Assembly: GCF_000015285.1 (NCBI RefSeq)
Contig: NC_008709.1
Span: 1,674,001-1,738,000, forward strand
Direction: 5' to 3'
Source of the DNA: Psychromonas ingrahamii 37
Lineage (GTDB): Bacteria; Pseudomonadota; Gammaproteobacteria; Enterobacterales; Psychromonadaceae
DNA: 64,000 nt
The position numbers were made by a program, and so were the translations under genes. Position 1 is the stretch's first letter. Every line of letters starts with the position of its first letter. Below the pieces are notes generated by a model. It searched no databases. It saw nothing but the letters and a program-made list of their open reading frames with translations, and was not told the DNA's origin. Shown here piece by piece: positions 26,616 to 35,318 of the stretch.

Positions 26616-29150
26616 ATGTCTTTATCCACAAGCTTAAAGTTACCTATAGAGGGCATGACCTGCACGGGTTGTGCGAGTCGATTACAAGCCGCACTCAATG
26701 AAATAGAAGGAATTAATGCTGAAGTGAGTTTTGCAGCCAAGAGTGCAGAATTCACTATTGATGACAGTGTCGATTATGATGGCACTTTAAAATCTATCGT
26801 GATTTTGATTGAACAAAAAGGCTACAAAACAGCATCTTCACCAGAAGACGATGCATTGAATAACAGTCAGTCAGTCGCTCCCTCACCGACAAATAAAGCG
26901 CCTTATGACGCCCAAACAAAAACACAAGAGTTACTTTTAGAGGGTGTGACCTGCGCAAGCTGCGTCGGTAAGATAGAAAAAGCCTTAAATGCACTACCTG
27001 ATGTTCAACAAGCGCAGATAAATTTCGCTCTCAGAACCGCCTCTATAACCGGTGATGTTGAGACAGAAACGCTAATAAAAACCATTGAAGCGGCTGGATA
27101 TAACGCTAAAAGTACAGACAATGCCAGCGACGAGACGCTACTCGATGAAAAAGAGAAAGCCGATCAAAAGTATTATCGACAACTGATCTTGCAGGTGTGG
27201 ATCGGTTTAGGTTTAGGGATTCCATTAATGGCATATGGTCTTTTAGGGGGACCGATGACAGTCAATTCACCGATAGAGCGGGGTGTTTGGTTGGTCATAG
27301 GCCTTATCTGTGCTGCCGTCATGTATTTTGCAGGTAAACATTTTTATGTCGGTGCATGGAAATCTTTTGTTAATCACAATGCGAATATGGATACTTTAAT
27401 TGCGTTAGGGACTGGCACTGCATGGTTATATTCAATGATTGTCGTTATTTATCCGTTGGCTTTACCTGAAATGGCAAGACATGTCTATTTTGAAGCGACC
27501 GCAATGATCATTGGTTTAATTAATTTAGGGTTAGCGCTTGAAGTCAAAGCGCGTGGTCGTACTAGCGAAGCGATACAGCGATTAATTGGCTTGCAGCCGA
27601 AAACCGCACGCGTTATTCGTGATGGAAAAGATATTGACATAACCATTGAACAAGTCTTATTAAATGATCTGGTTCGCGTTCGCCCCGGTGAATGTATCCC
27701 TGTTGATGGCATAGTTAACGAAGGAAAAACAACCATTGATGAGTCGATGCTAACTGGCGAGCCAATGCCGGTCAAAAAATCACAAGGTGATGAGATTGTT
27801 GCCGGCTCCATTAATAAAAGTGGATCTATTATTTTTAAAGCCACTCGCGTCGGTAAAGATACAGCGCTCGCACAAATAATTAAGATGGTTAAACGAGCAC
27901 AAAACTCTAAACCGCCGATCGGACGATTAGCTGATATTATCTCTTCTTATTTTGTCCCCGTTATTATGATTATTTCAATTACTAGTGCATTGGTCTGGTT
28001 AAACTTCGGCCCGGAACCCAGTATTGCTTTTGCCGTTGTATCAGCAACAACAATACTTATTATTGCCTGCCCATGTGCATTAGGGCTGGCAACACCTATG
28101 TCTGTGATGGTTGGGGTGGGTAAAGCGGCGGAAGCTGGCATCCTTATTCGCAATGGCGAAGCCCTACAAAATGCTTCAAAAATCACCACTATGATCCTGG
28201 ATAAAACGGGCACTATTACCTTAGGTCAGCCTAAAGTAACGGATATATATCGCGTTAATTCAATGGACGAAAACCAGATCTTGCAATTAGTCGCAAGTTT
28301 AGAAATCGGCTCTGAACATCCACTGGCAGAAGCCATTGTGGAATCCGCAAATGAACGAGGTTTACAAACAGATAAAGTCGAACATTTTAATGCTATTGCT
28401 GGCCAAGGCGTAGAGGGGATCGTTGGCGATAAACGTTTATTTTTTGGCAATCAAAAACTAATGCTTGAGCAAGGCATCAGTGTTAATAAAGAAGCTCAGG
28501 ATGTGAGCCTGAAAATGGCAGGCGAGGCTAAAACTCCCATGTTTTTCGCTATTGATGGTGATTTAGCTGCGGTTATCGCCGTTGCCGATCCTATCAAAGA
28601 AGATTCTATTTCGGCTATCAAACGCTTACAAAAAAATGGTATCCGGGTAGTCATGCTCACCGGAGATAATCAGGCGACGGCAAAAGCGGTGGCACAAAAA
28701 GTAGGTATAACAGATTTTTTTGCTGAAGTACTACCGGACGAAAAATCACAAAAAGTGGCTGAATTACAAGCTCAAGGTGAAATAGTCGGTATGACAGGCG
28801 ACGGCATTAACGATGCGCCGGCACTTGCGCTGGCTAATGTTGGTTTTGCAATTGGTACAGGGACCGATGTGGCGATAGAAAGTGCAGATATAACATTAAT
28901 GCGCGGCTCTTTACATGGCCTTGCCGATGCCATCTCCGTGAGTAAAGCCACCTTGCGTAATATTAAACAAAATCTAGTGGGTGCCTTTATTTATAACGCA
29001 GCAGGTGTACCGCTCGCCGCGGGAATTTTATTCCCCTTCTTTGGACTGTTACTTAACCCTGTTATTGCAGGCGCGGCAATGGCATTTTCATCTTTAACCG
29101 TGGTCAGTAATGCTAACCGTTTACGGTTTTTTAAACCACAAGATCATTAG
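26616..29150 (+). CDS. copA: Copper-exporting P1B-type ATPase CopA
   Basis: 844 residues. Two N-terminal metal-binding domains with GMTCTGCAS (about residue 13) and GVTCASCVG (about residue 112), eight membrane helices, and the CPC motif IIACPCALGLATPMSVMVG in helix 6 that forms the Cu(I) path. The cytosolic domains show TGEP in the actuator (LTGEPMPVKKS), the phosphorylated Asp in LDKTGTITLG, HP (GSEHPLAEAI) and the hinge MTGDGINDAPALA. It pumps Cu(I) from cytosol to periplasm. It starts a probable operon with the cupredoxin (9-base gap) and DUF2933 genes and lies behind a CueR-type promoter. Confidence 0.97.
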   Translation: MSLSTSLKLPIEGMTCTGCASRLQAALNEIEGINAEVSFAAKSAEFTIDDSVDYDGTLKSIVILIEQKGYKTASSPEDDALNNSQSVAPSPTNKAPYDAQTKTQELLLEGVTCASCVGKIEKALNALPDVQQAQINFALRTASITGDVETETLIKTIEAAGYNAKSTDNASDETLLDEKEKADQKYYRQLILQVWIGLGLGIPLMAYGLLGGPMTVNSPIERGVWLVIGLICAAVMYFAGKHFYVGAWKSFVNHNANMDTLIALGTGTAWLYSMIVVIYPLALPEMARHVYFEATAMIIGLINLGLALEVKARGRTSEAIQRLIGLQPKTARVIRDGKDIDITIEQVLLNDLVRVRPGECIPVDGIVNEGKTTIDESMLTGEPMPVKKSQGDEIVAGSINKSGSIIFKATRVGKDTALAQIIKMVKRAQNSKPPIGRLADIISSYFVPVIMIISITSALVWLNFGPEPSIAFAVVSATTILIIACPCALGLATPMSVMVGVGKAAEAGILIRNGEALQNASKITTMILDKTGTITLGQPKVTDIYRVNSMDENQILQLVASLEIGSEHPLAEAIVESANERGLQTDKVEHFNAIAGQGVEGIVGDKRLFFGNQKLMLEQGISVNKEAQDVSLKMAGEAKTPMFFAIDGDLAAVIAVADPIKEDSISAIKRLQKNGIRVVMLTGDNQATAKAVAQKVGITDFFAEVLPDEKSQKVAELQAQGEIVGMTGDGINDAPALALANVGFAIGTGTDVAIESADITLMRGSLHGLADAISVSKATLRNIKQNLVGAFIYNAAGVPLAAGILFPFFGLLLNPVIAGAAMAFSSLTVVSNANRLRFFKPQDH

Positions 29151-29159
29151 GAGAAAATT

Positions 29160-29528
29160 ATGTTCATTATTAACTTGGTTGGAATTGGTTTAATTCTTTT
29201 AATAGTCTGGTGGTTTTGGCTTTACTCTCCGAAGAAAAAGCAAAAAATGTCAGCAAATAAAACCAATGGAGAAATAAGTATTGTTGTGCAAGATGGTGTT
29301 TATCAACCATCAACAATTGCACTAAGCACAAACGCTGGCACGACACTTAAATTTACACGTAAAGATCCCAGCCCCTGTGCAGCAACGGTCATCTTTCCTG
29401 ATTTTGAAATAAGTGAGGAATTACCGTTGAATAAACCCATTGAAATTTCACTTCCTATAATGAAAAAAGGGAAATATGTATTTCACTGTCAAATGCAAAT
29501 GTACAAAGGTTATCTAGTGGTTGAGTAA
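29160..29528 (+). CDS. Membrane-anchored cupredoxin-domain protein
   Basis: 122 residues: an N-terminal membrane helix (residues 4-23) and a cupredoxin-like beta domain with candidate copper ligands in DPSPCAATVIF and YVFHCQMQMYKGYL. The Cys and H-x-Q-M order fits a type-1-like site, although the exact ligand set differs from azurin. It would face the periplasm and bind or pass on copper delivered by CopA. It begins nine bases after copA with a GGAG ribosome site inside the gap, so co-transcription is likely. The domain call is good; electron transfer is not shown. Confidence 0.82.
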   Translation: MFIINLVGIGLILLIVWWFWLYSPKKKQKMSANKTNGEISIVVQDGVYQPSTIALSTNAGTTLKFTRKDPSPCAATVIFPDFEISEELPLNKPIEISLPIMKKGKYVFHCQMQMYKGYLVVE

Positions 29529-29582
29529 ATAATATTGCGAATGTTAAGCATTAACAATGCGGTCAACATAAATATTGAGGTA

Positions 29583-29813
29583 ATGACTATGATCAATAAA
29601 TTTAAGATGTTTTTATCCACGCCTAAAGGCTGGCTAATTTTAACAGCAGTAATAAGCCTCTTTTACTATTTACTGACTAAACATAATCAGCATTTTTTCG
29701 AGTATTTACCTTTTTCAATTCTATTATTATGTCCCGTCATGCACCTGTTTATGCATGGGAGCCATCATAATAAAGATAATAAAGATAATAAAGATAATAA
29801 AGATAATAAATAG
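29583..29813 (+). CDS. DUF2933-type small membrane protein
   Basis: About 76 residues from ATG 29583, with TGAGGTA just upstream. Two hydrophobic segments (WLILTAVISLFYYLLT and LPFSILLLCPVMHLFMHG) and an MH-x-FMHG-x-HH end are features of DUF2933 proteins that accompany copper ATPases. The tail is a run of Lys-Asp-Asn triplets encoded by a 9-bp tandem repeat (29769-29808). A longer upstream reading from 29535 is possible but starts without a ribosome site. His and Met near the second helix suggest metal contact, which is unproven. Confidence 0.75.
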   Translation: MTMINKFKMFLSTPKGWLILTAVISLFYYLLTKHNQHFFEYLPFSILLLCPVMHLFMHGSHHNKDNKDNKDNKDNK

Positions 29814-29864
29814 AAAATATTTGCACCATTTTCTAAGTAAGACATAAAAGAGAAGGAGGAAAGC

Positions 29865-30233
29865 ATGAATAATTTGGAGCACCGAGTAGGTGTTACAGAA
29901 ATTAATTTAGTTATTAGAAAGCTTCAACTAAAAAAGCTAACTGAATTTAACCGAGCTAAAATCATCTCTGAAATAGATGAAGCTGTTGGCATTGAGAGCG
30001 TAACGCTTGATATTAAAGACGGACTACTGCACATCGCTTATGATGTCACTCAACTAAATTTAGAGGCCATTAAACTTGTCGTTGTTAAGCATGGTGCAGA
30101 ACTCTCTGGGGGGTGGTGGCACCATTTTAAAGAAGGTTATTATAAATTCGTCGATCAAAATATGAAGGACAATATCAAACATAAGCCATCTTGTTGCAGT
30201 CGACCACCGCCTGGAAGTACGAAACACAAATAG
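29865..30233 (+). CDS. Hypothetical protein in the copA operon
   Basis: 122 residues, soluble. Residues about 15-90 alternate helices and strands (ISEIDEAVGIESVTLDIKDG; LHIAYDVTQLNLEAIKLVV) like a heavy-metal-associated fold lacking the CxxC motif. The C-terminal end has HH-x-x-x-GYYKF and a SCCSRPPPG Cys pair. This could be a metal-binding helper of CopA, but I recognise no named family. A GGAGG site lies before the ATG and the spacing in the copA-cupredoxin-DUF2933 run is short, so it is likely copper regulated. Confidence 0.6.
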   Translation: MNNLEHRVGVTEINLVIRKLQLKKLTEFNRAKIISEIDEAVGIESVTLDIKDGLLHIAYDVTQLNLEAIKLVVVKHGAELSGGWWHHFKEGYYKFVDQNMKDNIKHKPSCCSRPPPGSTKHK

Positions 30234-30245
30234 CGAATAAGTTAA

Positions 30246-30707
30246 TTGTATTTTGTTAACGATCTAAAAAATCGATATTTAAAAAACAACAAGCTAAAGG
30301 AGCCCAGTCATGCTAACTATCAGCCAAGCAGCCAAGCAGCTCAAGAAACGGGGTTATCTGTCAAATCTATCCGTTATTACGAACAGATAGGTTTAACCAA
30401 TCCACCACCTCGTGGTGAAAATGATTACCGCTATTATCCAAGTGCTTTAATTAAACGACTGCATTTTATAAAAAAAACCAAAGACGTAGGCTTTAGTTTA
30501 AAAGAAAGTAAAAACTTATTAGCATTATCTGAAAATAGTGGTAGAAGAAGTGCCGATGTAAAAGCACTTCTCTCTCAAAAAATTGAAGAATTACAAACAA
30601 AAATAAAGAGAGAACAAGCACTGCTAGAGAGTTTAAAAAATATCACCCTAAAATGTTGTGGAGATGAAAAGCCAAATTGTCCAATTATTGATGAATTTGC
30701 AAATTAA
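30246..30707 (+). CDS. MerR-family (CueR-like) copper regulator with a damaged start
   Basis: The conserved protein begins at the HTH (QETGLSVKSIRYYEQIGL), continues with YRYYPSALIKRLHFIKKTKD and a dimer helix, and ends LKCCGDEKPNCPIIDEF, whose two Cys eight residues apart match the Cu(I) ligands of CueR. The natural start is ATG 30310 behind AAGGAG, but AGCCAAGC is present twice (30322-30337). Removing one copy gives a perfect MLTISQAAQETGLSVKS. As it stands, ATG 30310 yields only a 26-residue peptide, and the regulator frame is open upstream only to weak starts such as TTG 30246. It would control the two CueR-type promoters. Confidence 0.8.
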   Translation: MYFVNDLKNRYLKNNKLKEPSHANYQPSSQAAQETGLSVKSIRYYEQIGLTNPPPRGENDYRYYPSALIKRLHFIKKTKDVGFSLKESKNLLALSENSGRRSADVKALLSQKIEELQTKIKREQALLESLKNITLKCCGDEKPNCPIIDEFAN

Positions 30708-30985
30708 GGGCGAGGTGAAATTCGATAGATTCCGGATTTAGGGTTCCAGAACACTGTTGTTAGCTTTATTGTATAAGCCTAACGCCTTATAACTATTGAG
30801 ATTACGATAACTTCTTGTTTTTATAACATGTCGTATTTTGGGCGAGTATTTTAAGCACTTTGCTATTGCCGAGAACAAATTTGTGTTGAAATTTAACCAT
30901 ATCTTCAACAAAAAATGCTGCATTGACGTTAGGAATTGTCCTCTTCTGCGCTCTTTAAGCTCAATGCTTAATCACCTAAAAATGA

Positions 30986-31010
30986 AAACAGCGCGCTAAG
31001 CGCTGTTTAT
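30986..31010 (+). terminator. Hairpin terminator
   Basis: AAACAGCGC-GCTA-GCGCTGTTT is a near-perfect stem with T residues following, about 280 bases after the MerR gene. The intervening stretch 30708-30985 holds no recognisable gene. It may also stop transcripts from the minus strand. Confidence 0.6.
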
Positions 31011-31033
31011 TGAAATACCCAGTCCAACCACTA

Positions 31034-31185
31034 TTATTTCTTGGGAAAATGATGTTCACTATACATGAACGTTTTTCCATTTTTTCTAAAAGCGATGACT
31101 TGATACGGATCCGCATTGTTAGGTACATCTATTCCAAGTGATGAAGCTGGCATACCCGGAACAGCTATTCCTGTAATTGCAGGCT
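31034..31185 (-). pseudogene. DUF411 metal-binding protein, C-terminal fragment
   Basis: The minus-strand reading gives ITGIAVPGMPASSLGIDVPN and then DPYQVIAFRKNGKTFMYSEH, ending at TAA (31034). This matches the C-terminal half of the DUF411 (CopG-like) family, small periplasmic proteins of copper clusters, where the VPGMP-x-GSPGM motif is conserved. The N-terminal half with its Cys motif is absent; upstream the sequence changes to an unrelated membrane-protein fragment. It is a remnant of a former copper gene. Confidence 0.72.
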
Positions 31186-31189
31186 TCGA

Positions 31190-31505
31190 CTGGTATCGAA
31201 AAGACAGGTTATAGGCGATAAATCGTTATTGCGTGGAGCGCTGCGAAACCTAGCTGCATCAATAGCACAACGGGTTTTGCCTGACGTAAAAATACCGGTA
31301 GCCAGTTTGCATTGAGGATATAGCTCGAAGTCAGTACCATTAGCACGCCGGAACAGAACGCAGCAATCCCCCCAAAATTCTCTGAAGTGCTGGCTCGCGT
31401 ACCAGAATATATTCCACAACCCCGCTGCAAGCAGAATAACCCAATGATATAGCGAATGGGCCGAGGGCATGCTTGCGCCCCGTAGGGCAAGGTAAATTGT
31501 GCCAA
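31190..31505 (-). pseudogene. Fragment of an unidentified membrane protein
   Basis: A minus-strand reading contains FGGIAAFCSGVLMVLTSSYI then LPVFLRQAKPVVLLMQLGF and ends IYRL, with the look of two membrane helices and a charged loop. I do not recognise the family. It has no clear start and abuts the DUF411 fragment on one side and repeat-like sequence on the other (about 31452-31505). A second frame over the same bases is its shadow. It is treated as debris with low confidence. Confidence 0.35.
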
Positions 31506-31618
31506 TCTGCGTTGTTATAAAATCGCTATGTAGAATAATTATACTTCAATTTTATGCCTAGCATCTCAGCACAATTTTTCTTGCTGACTTTGCATCTTGA
31601 AGTATCACGGGTATATAT
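31472..31618. repeat. Partial copy of a MITE-like repeat
   Basis: Shares CTTGCGCCCCGTAGGGCAAG (31472-31491) and the terminal motif CATCTTGAAGT-x-TCA-x-GGGTATA (about 31592-31616) with the fuller element at 62298-62529. About 95 extra bases lie between the two motifs here. The left end is not recognisable. Confidence 0.5.
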
Positions 31619-31637
31619 TTAACCTCAAAAGGGAATG

Positions 31638-31800
31638 ACCGATGCAGAGCTTGGCCGCCCGGTAGAATCCAAAGCGTGTGATAATCCGATTGCCAAGTAG
31701 TATCAGTTAGGCCAACAGTTCAATGTCACCGGTCATCCAGCGTTGATTTTCACCCGGTTACCTCCCGGCAGAGCGGCTGATTGCGAAACTGGGGCTTTAA
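31638..31800 (+). pseudogene. DsbC-like disulfide isomerase, C-terminal fragment
   Basis: The plus-strand reading gives ELGRPVESKACDNPIAK, a stop, then YQLGQQFNVTGHPALIF, and after a frameshift GYLPAERLIAKLGL with TAA at 31798. This is the usual C-terminus of DsbC (second Cys, cis-Pro loop, then the GY-x-P-x-x-L-x-x-L end). The active-site CxxC and dimer domain are missing. It adds to the evidence that a larger set of copper/thiol genes has been eroded here. Confidence 0.7.
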
Positions 31801-31851
31801 TAGCCACCGCGACTGAAGCAGTAACGCCTAGCATATAATTCAAGGCCGGGA

Positions 31852-31883
31852 GGGGTCAGCGCGGTTTCTAGCGCTTTGACCCC
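31852..31883. terminator. Terminator hairpin after the cytochrome c gene
   Basis: GGGGTCA (31852-31858) pairs with TGACCCC (31877-31883) with inner GCGC/GCGC pairing. It lies five bases past the cytochrome stop codon on the minus strand and could work in both directions. Confidence 0.6.
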
Positions 31884-31887
31884 AAAA

Positions 31888-32289
31888 TTACATCTTGTGC
31901 ATTTTCTTTACGATGCCATTTTGCTTCTGAACCTCTCTGATGAAAGATACAATTCGAGGCATATCTGAGAATCCAATCTCAGGTTGTGCCGGCATATTTC
32001 CGTATGGCCAATGATGTTGCTGAACACCCTTGGTTACCGCCCTGGAAAAAGCGCCATTACCATGATGACCAGGGTTATAAGTCTGATGAATCAACGGTGG
32101 CCCAGAGTGTGTTCCTTGACCGTCTATGCCGTGGCAGGAACCGCAGCTTTCATTAAAAATCTGCTGGCCCTCAGCCGCAAGCGGTGACAACGCCCCGACT
32201 TTGACATCAACATGCCCCCTAAAATGCCCAGCCCATACCGGTGAAGCACTCAAGGTGGAAATAAGCGCAAATAAAACAACTTTGTTCAT
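31888..32289 (-). CDS. Small periplasmic c-type cytochrome
   Basis: 133 residues with a signal peptide (MNKVVLFALISTLSASPVWA) and a single heme-attachment motif ESCGSCHGIDG (about residue 50). The candidate axial Met is in WPYGNMPAQP, as in class I cytochromes c. The segment TKGVQQHHWPYGNMP is typical of small cytochromes found beside copper-resistance genes. It is probably an electron carrier in the periplasm; the partner is unknown. It is transcribed on its own on the minus strand and ends at a hairpin. Confidence 0.85.
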   Translation of the reverse strand: MNKVVLFALISTLSASPVWAGHFRGHVDVKVGALSPLAAEGQQIFNESCGSCHGIDGQGTHSGPPLIHQTYNPGHHGNGAFSRAVTKGVQQHHWPYGNMPAQPEIGFSDMPRIVSFIREVQKQNGIVKKMHKM

Positions 32290-33055
32290 GATTTTTCCCT
32301 ATTTTTTAATTATTTAATTTAAGTCAAAGCGAATCTTTCCTTAATTAACTCTGTTGAACGGCAGACGTCTGCGTCGTCGTTTATTACTTTCAGTCAATTT
32401 TAGCACTGTCGATTCTTCAGAGGTGTTCACACTTCACATCTTGTTCATAACTTTCTAAGTTAAAAGTGATACAAAGGCAACAATCACATCATACCCAAAA
32501 AATACCGTACTGCTTGAGAATTTTACACATTAAGGCTATTTCAAAAAGAAAAGTGCAGATTAAGCACTCATAAAATCAGGAAAAAAGCCCCATAGCAATT
32601 CTAATGACGAAAATCTCGTGGGGCTTTGCAATGTGCCACTGCAGTTTGAGGAGTGAAAAAGGGCGCCTATGTCAATAATTATCAACGTAGGACTTCTCGG
32701 TGCTAGGGTTTTAACACTCTTTTAATCGTCGTTTCAGTTATTGCCATTGTCTATCTCTAGATACCGGGAATTTATTTAAAATATTGTCGATATAGTCATA
32801 AATAAAGCATAAACACAAAATGTTAATGTTAATCGTGTGTTGTGTTGTGTTGTGTTGTGTTGTGTTGTCTTGTGTTACAGTTACGTGTTTAACATGATTT
32901 ATTCTTTTTCAGTGATGTATTTACCAGAGCGTTTGGGATTAACTGCTGGAAAAATTTGGGCAACAGTGCTGCTATGCCAGAGGCAAGAAATACACAAACA
33001 CAGTGGGTTCTGGAATGATGAACTTGTTTTTAACTAAAAGAGCAATGAGATAAAA
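32290..33055. other. Intergenic region before copC
   Basis: About 765 bases without a supportable gene. A hairpin with AAAGCCCCA/TGGGGCTTT arms lies at 32584-32627 and a TGTGT microsatellite at 32834-32876. A short reading at 32837-33037 that runs through the microsatellite is not convincing. Confidence 0.5.
32834..32876 (+). repeat. Pentanucleotide microsatellite (TGTGT)n
   Basis: About seven to eight tandem TGTGT units, with one interrupted unit near the end (TGTCT), 180 bases upstream of copC. Such repeats change length by slippage and could alter promoter spacing, which is unproven here. Confidence 0.9.
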
Positions 33056-33454
33056 ATGAAAATATTTAAAATGGCAGCAATATTAACTTTGGCCTTAATA
33101 AGTAATTTAGTGAGCGCTCATTCAGGGCTGAAACACTCAACGCCAGAAAATGGCGCTATGTTAATTCAATCTCCTGAAGATTTTACCCTTGAATTCACTG
33201 CACAAGTTAAACTGGTCAGATTGCAGTTGACAGATCAATCTGGAAAGTCGATTAAACTTAACGCTAAACCAAGTAACGACTTTAAAGCTGCATTTAGTAT
33301 CGCATTGCCTGTACTTGAGGCCGGTAGCTATAACGTTAAGTGGCTGGCGATGGGAGAAGATGCTCATAAACTGCAAGGAGACATTCCCTTCACGGTTAAG
33401 GACGCTGGTATGGCAAAAACACCTGCTATTTCAGACGCTGATAATGATGCTTAG
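33056..33454 (+). CDS. copC: Periplasmic copper-resistance protein CopC
   Basis: 132 residues with a signal peptide (cleaved after SNLVSA) leaving His as the mature N-terminal residue (HSGLKHSTPENG), which is the known Cu(II) ligand position of CopC proteins. The seven-strand beta fold is recognisable (LEFTAQVKLVRLQLTDQSGK; GSYNVKWLAMGEDAHKLQGD), and the Asp-x-His near the end provides the other Cu(II) ligands. The Met-rich Cu(I) loop of plasmid CopC is absent, so it is a Cu(II)-only type. It is followed six bases later by copD, which it probably supplies. Confidence 0.9.
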   Translation: MKIFKMAAILTLALISNLVSAHSGLKHSTPENGAMLIQSPEDFTLEFTAQVKLVRLQLTDQSGKSIKLNAKPSNDFKAAFSIALPVLEAGSYNVKWLAMGEDAHKLQGDIPFTVKDAGMAKTPAISDADNDA

Positions 33455-33459
33455 TTAGG

Positions 33460-34359
33460 GTGTCTATGATGGAAATTACTCTTTGGGATTATAGTAATAT
33501 AATATCCAAGTGGTTGATATATATTGGGATAGCCGCAGCGATTGGCGGCCCTTTTATTGCCGCTTTAATAAATGCCACTGTTAATAAAAAGTCGCTTCTT
33601 AATTATATTGTCATCAGTAGTGTGTTAGGTTTTGCCGCGGTCATCATAAACTTTTTCATTCAGGTTGGTGCCTTTTCTGAAACTGGCTTATCAGGTATGT
33701 TTGATACTGGATTGATAAGCTTTCTTTGGCAAAGTGCGGTGGGTGATTCTGTTTTATGGCGTTTGCTCGCCTTTACCGTTTTAGGCTTTGCATTATTGTG
33801 GAGCAATCTTAATGCCAAATACGGCACCTTTAGTTTCAAAGATGCAACTTTCACATTTTTATATGCGGCAGCTGTTTTTAGCTTTGCCTATTCATTTACC
33901 TTTATAGGTCACAGTGCCGTTATAGGTGGGGCCGCAAAGTGGTTGCTGGCTTTTCATATTATCACTGTGTCTTGGTGGGTAGGTGCACTATACCCTTTAT
34001 GGCTTAGTTGCAAATTATTGCCGCCACCTGTGCTGTATAAGTTGATGTGCTTATTTGGTAAAATTGCGATCTTTATGGTGGGCATTTTAATCGCTTGTGG
34101 CATAGGTTTGTTATATTTATTTTTAGAAAATCCACTGGCGTTATTGACCACAACCTATGGTCTGGCCATGCTGCTAAAACTGATTTTTGTTGGCAGTATT
34201 TTGTTAATTGCCGCTTACCATAAATTTCGACTTGTAGAAGAAATTCAACAACAAGCAGGCATCAAAAAACTACAAAAATCAATAAAGAATGAAATGCTAA
34301 TTGCAGTGGTGATTTTAACTATTACTGCTGTGTTATCATCGATTTTAGGCCCTGAATAA
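33460..34359 (+). CDS. copD: Inner-membrane copper protein CopD
   Basis: 299 residues with about eight hydrophobic helices. The family signature lies in the middle: FAYSFTFIGHSAVIGGAAKW followed by LLAFHIITVSWWVGALYPLW, with conserved His residues in the membrane expected to handle copper. The C-terminal part is LIFVGSILLIAAYHKFRLVE, also typical. CopD is thought to carry copper across the inner membrane together with CopC. The start at GTG 33460 or one of the two ATG codons just after it cannot be distinguished. It is in one operon with copC. Confidence 0.9.
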   Translation: MSMMEITLWDYSNIISKWLIYIGIAAAIGGPFIAALINATVNKKSLLNYIVISSVLGFAAVIINFFIQVGAFSETGLSGMFDTGLISFLWQSAVGDSVLWRLLAFTVLGFALLWSNLNAKYGTFSFKDATFTFLYAAAVFSFAYSFTFIGHSAVIGGAAKWLLAFHIITVSWWVGALYPLWLSCKLLPPPVLYKLMCLFGKIAIFMVGILIACGIGLLYLFLENPLALLTTTYGLAMLLKLIFVGSILLIAAYHKFRLVEEIQQQAGIKKLQKSIKNEMLIAVVILTITAVLSSILGPE

Positions 34360-34705
34360 CTTAGCTTAAAGCCATGCGTAACTTTAGAGTTGCAGTGGCT
34401 TATTTTAAGTAAGATTAAGATATTGGCAAGTATGCCTAATCTATGCGCTCATCGCGTACAAAAATCCTTGGCGGTTGAGCATACCTTTGAAAAAGATTTG
34501 CTTACCAAAGCGCAGTGTCTTGAAAAATTAGCGCTATTTTATGATGAGCTCAGCCGACGTCTGCAAGAAGGCGGAACAGACAATCAAAACGGTCTGCAAC
34601 TGAGCTTTATTGAAGAGGGGGTTACCTAACTGAAAAGCGCTAAGGCTGGAATGCTCGAAGCTCGAAATCTCGAAGCTCGAAATCTCGAAGCTCGTTACTC
34701 GCAGC
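34360..34705. other. Region between copD and marC
   Basis: A 79-codon plus-strand reading (34390-34629) has no clear ribosome site and no family resemblance, so I leave it uncalled. Bases 34652-34700 form a 15-bp tandem repeat (CTCGAAGCTCGAAAT, two full copies and part of a third). Confidence 0.4.
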
Positions 34706-35302
34706 TCAAAACCCGATATTCTTAATACCATCGTAGATAAACTGGATAGCAAGTGCTGCAAGGATAATCCCAAAAAAACGCTTTAAAATTTCATCACCTG
34801 TCTTGCCGATAATTTTCTTCAGATATTTAGATACCAGCATACAAACAAGAGTCAGTGCTAAGATGCTGATAATCGCCGATGAAACCGCAAGCTTGCCGGA
34901 GAGCTCCGTGGTGTGCGAAAACAGCAGAATTGAAAGCGTTAATGTACCCGGTCCTGAAATCATAGGAATAGACATCGGATAGACTGAAATATCATCACTG
35001 TTGCTTGCAGACATGATGCCCGTTGCTTTGGTCACCATATTAAAAGCGGTGTAGAAGAGCAGCAAACCACCCGAAATCCGCAGCGAATTAATATTGATAC
35101 CCAAGTGACCAAAAAGGGCTTCCCCGTAATTACCGAACAGGATCAGGGTGACCCCACTAATAAGCACCGCTTTGACCGCCATCACGGTACGGTGTTTTTT
35201 AGCACAATCTCCGGTTAATGAGTTAAAAATAAGGGCAGCACCGATCGGATCGATAATCACAAACAGGGCCGTTAATGCATGCAGATAAGCTGTAGTATCC
35301 AT
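34706..35302 (-). CDS. MarC-family (NAAT-like) membrane protein
   Basis: 198 residues with six hydrophobic helices and the MarC signature FVIIDPIGAALIFNSLTGD in helix 1, plus YPMSIPMISGPGTLTLSILL in the middle, the most conserved part of the family. MarC proteins are inner-membrane proteins of uncertain function, once linked to antibiotic resistance and later to amino-acid transport. The C-terminal end is ILAALAIQFIYDGIKNIGF. It sits 42 bases downstream of the yjiH-type gene on the same strand. The spacer holds a copy of the GGGTATA repeat end. Confidence 0.92.
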   Translation of the reverse strand: MDTTAYLHALTALFVIIDPIGAALIFNSLTGDCAKKHRTVMAVKAVLISGVTLILFGNYGEALFGHLGININSLRISGGLLLFYTAFNMVTKATGIMSASNSDDISVYPMSIPMISGPGTLTLSILLFSHTTELSGKLAVSSAIISILALTLVCMLVSKYLKKIIGKTGDEILKRFFGIILAALAIQFIYDGIKNIGF

Positions 35303-35318
35303 ACTATTTTTTTAATTT

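Noticed and set aside
32837-33037. Protein reading through the TGTGT microsatellite
   Set aside because: The N-terminal half is translated repeat; no ribosome site or family.
34390-34629. 79-residue protein after copD
   Set aside because: No ribosome site and no recognisable family; cannot be told from chance.
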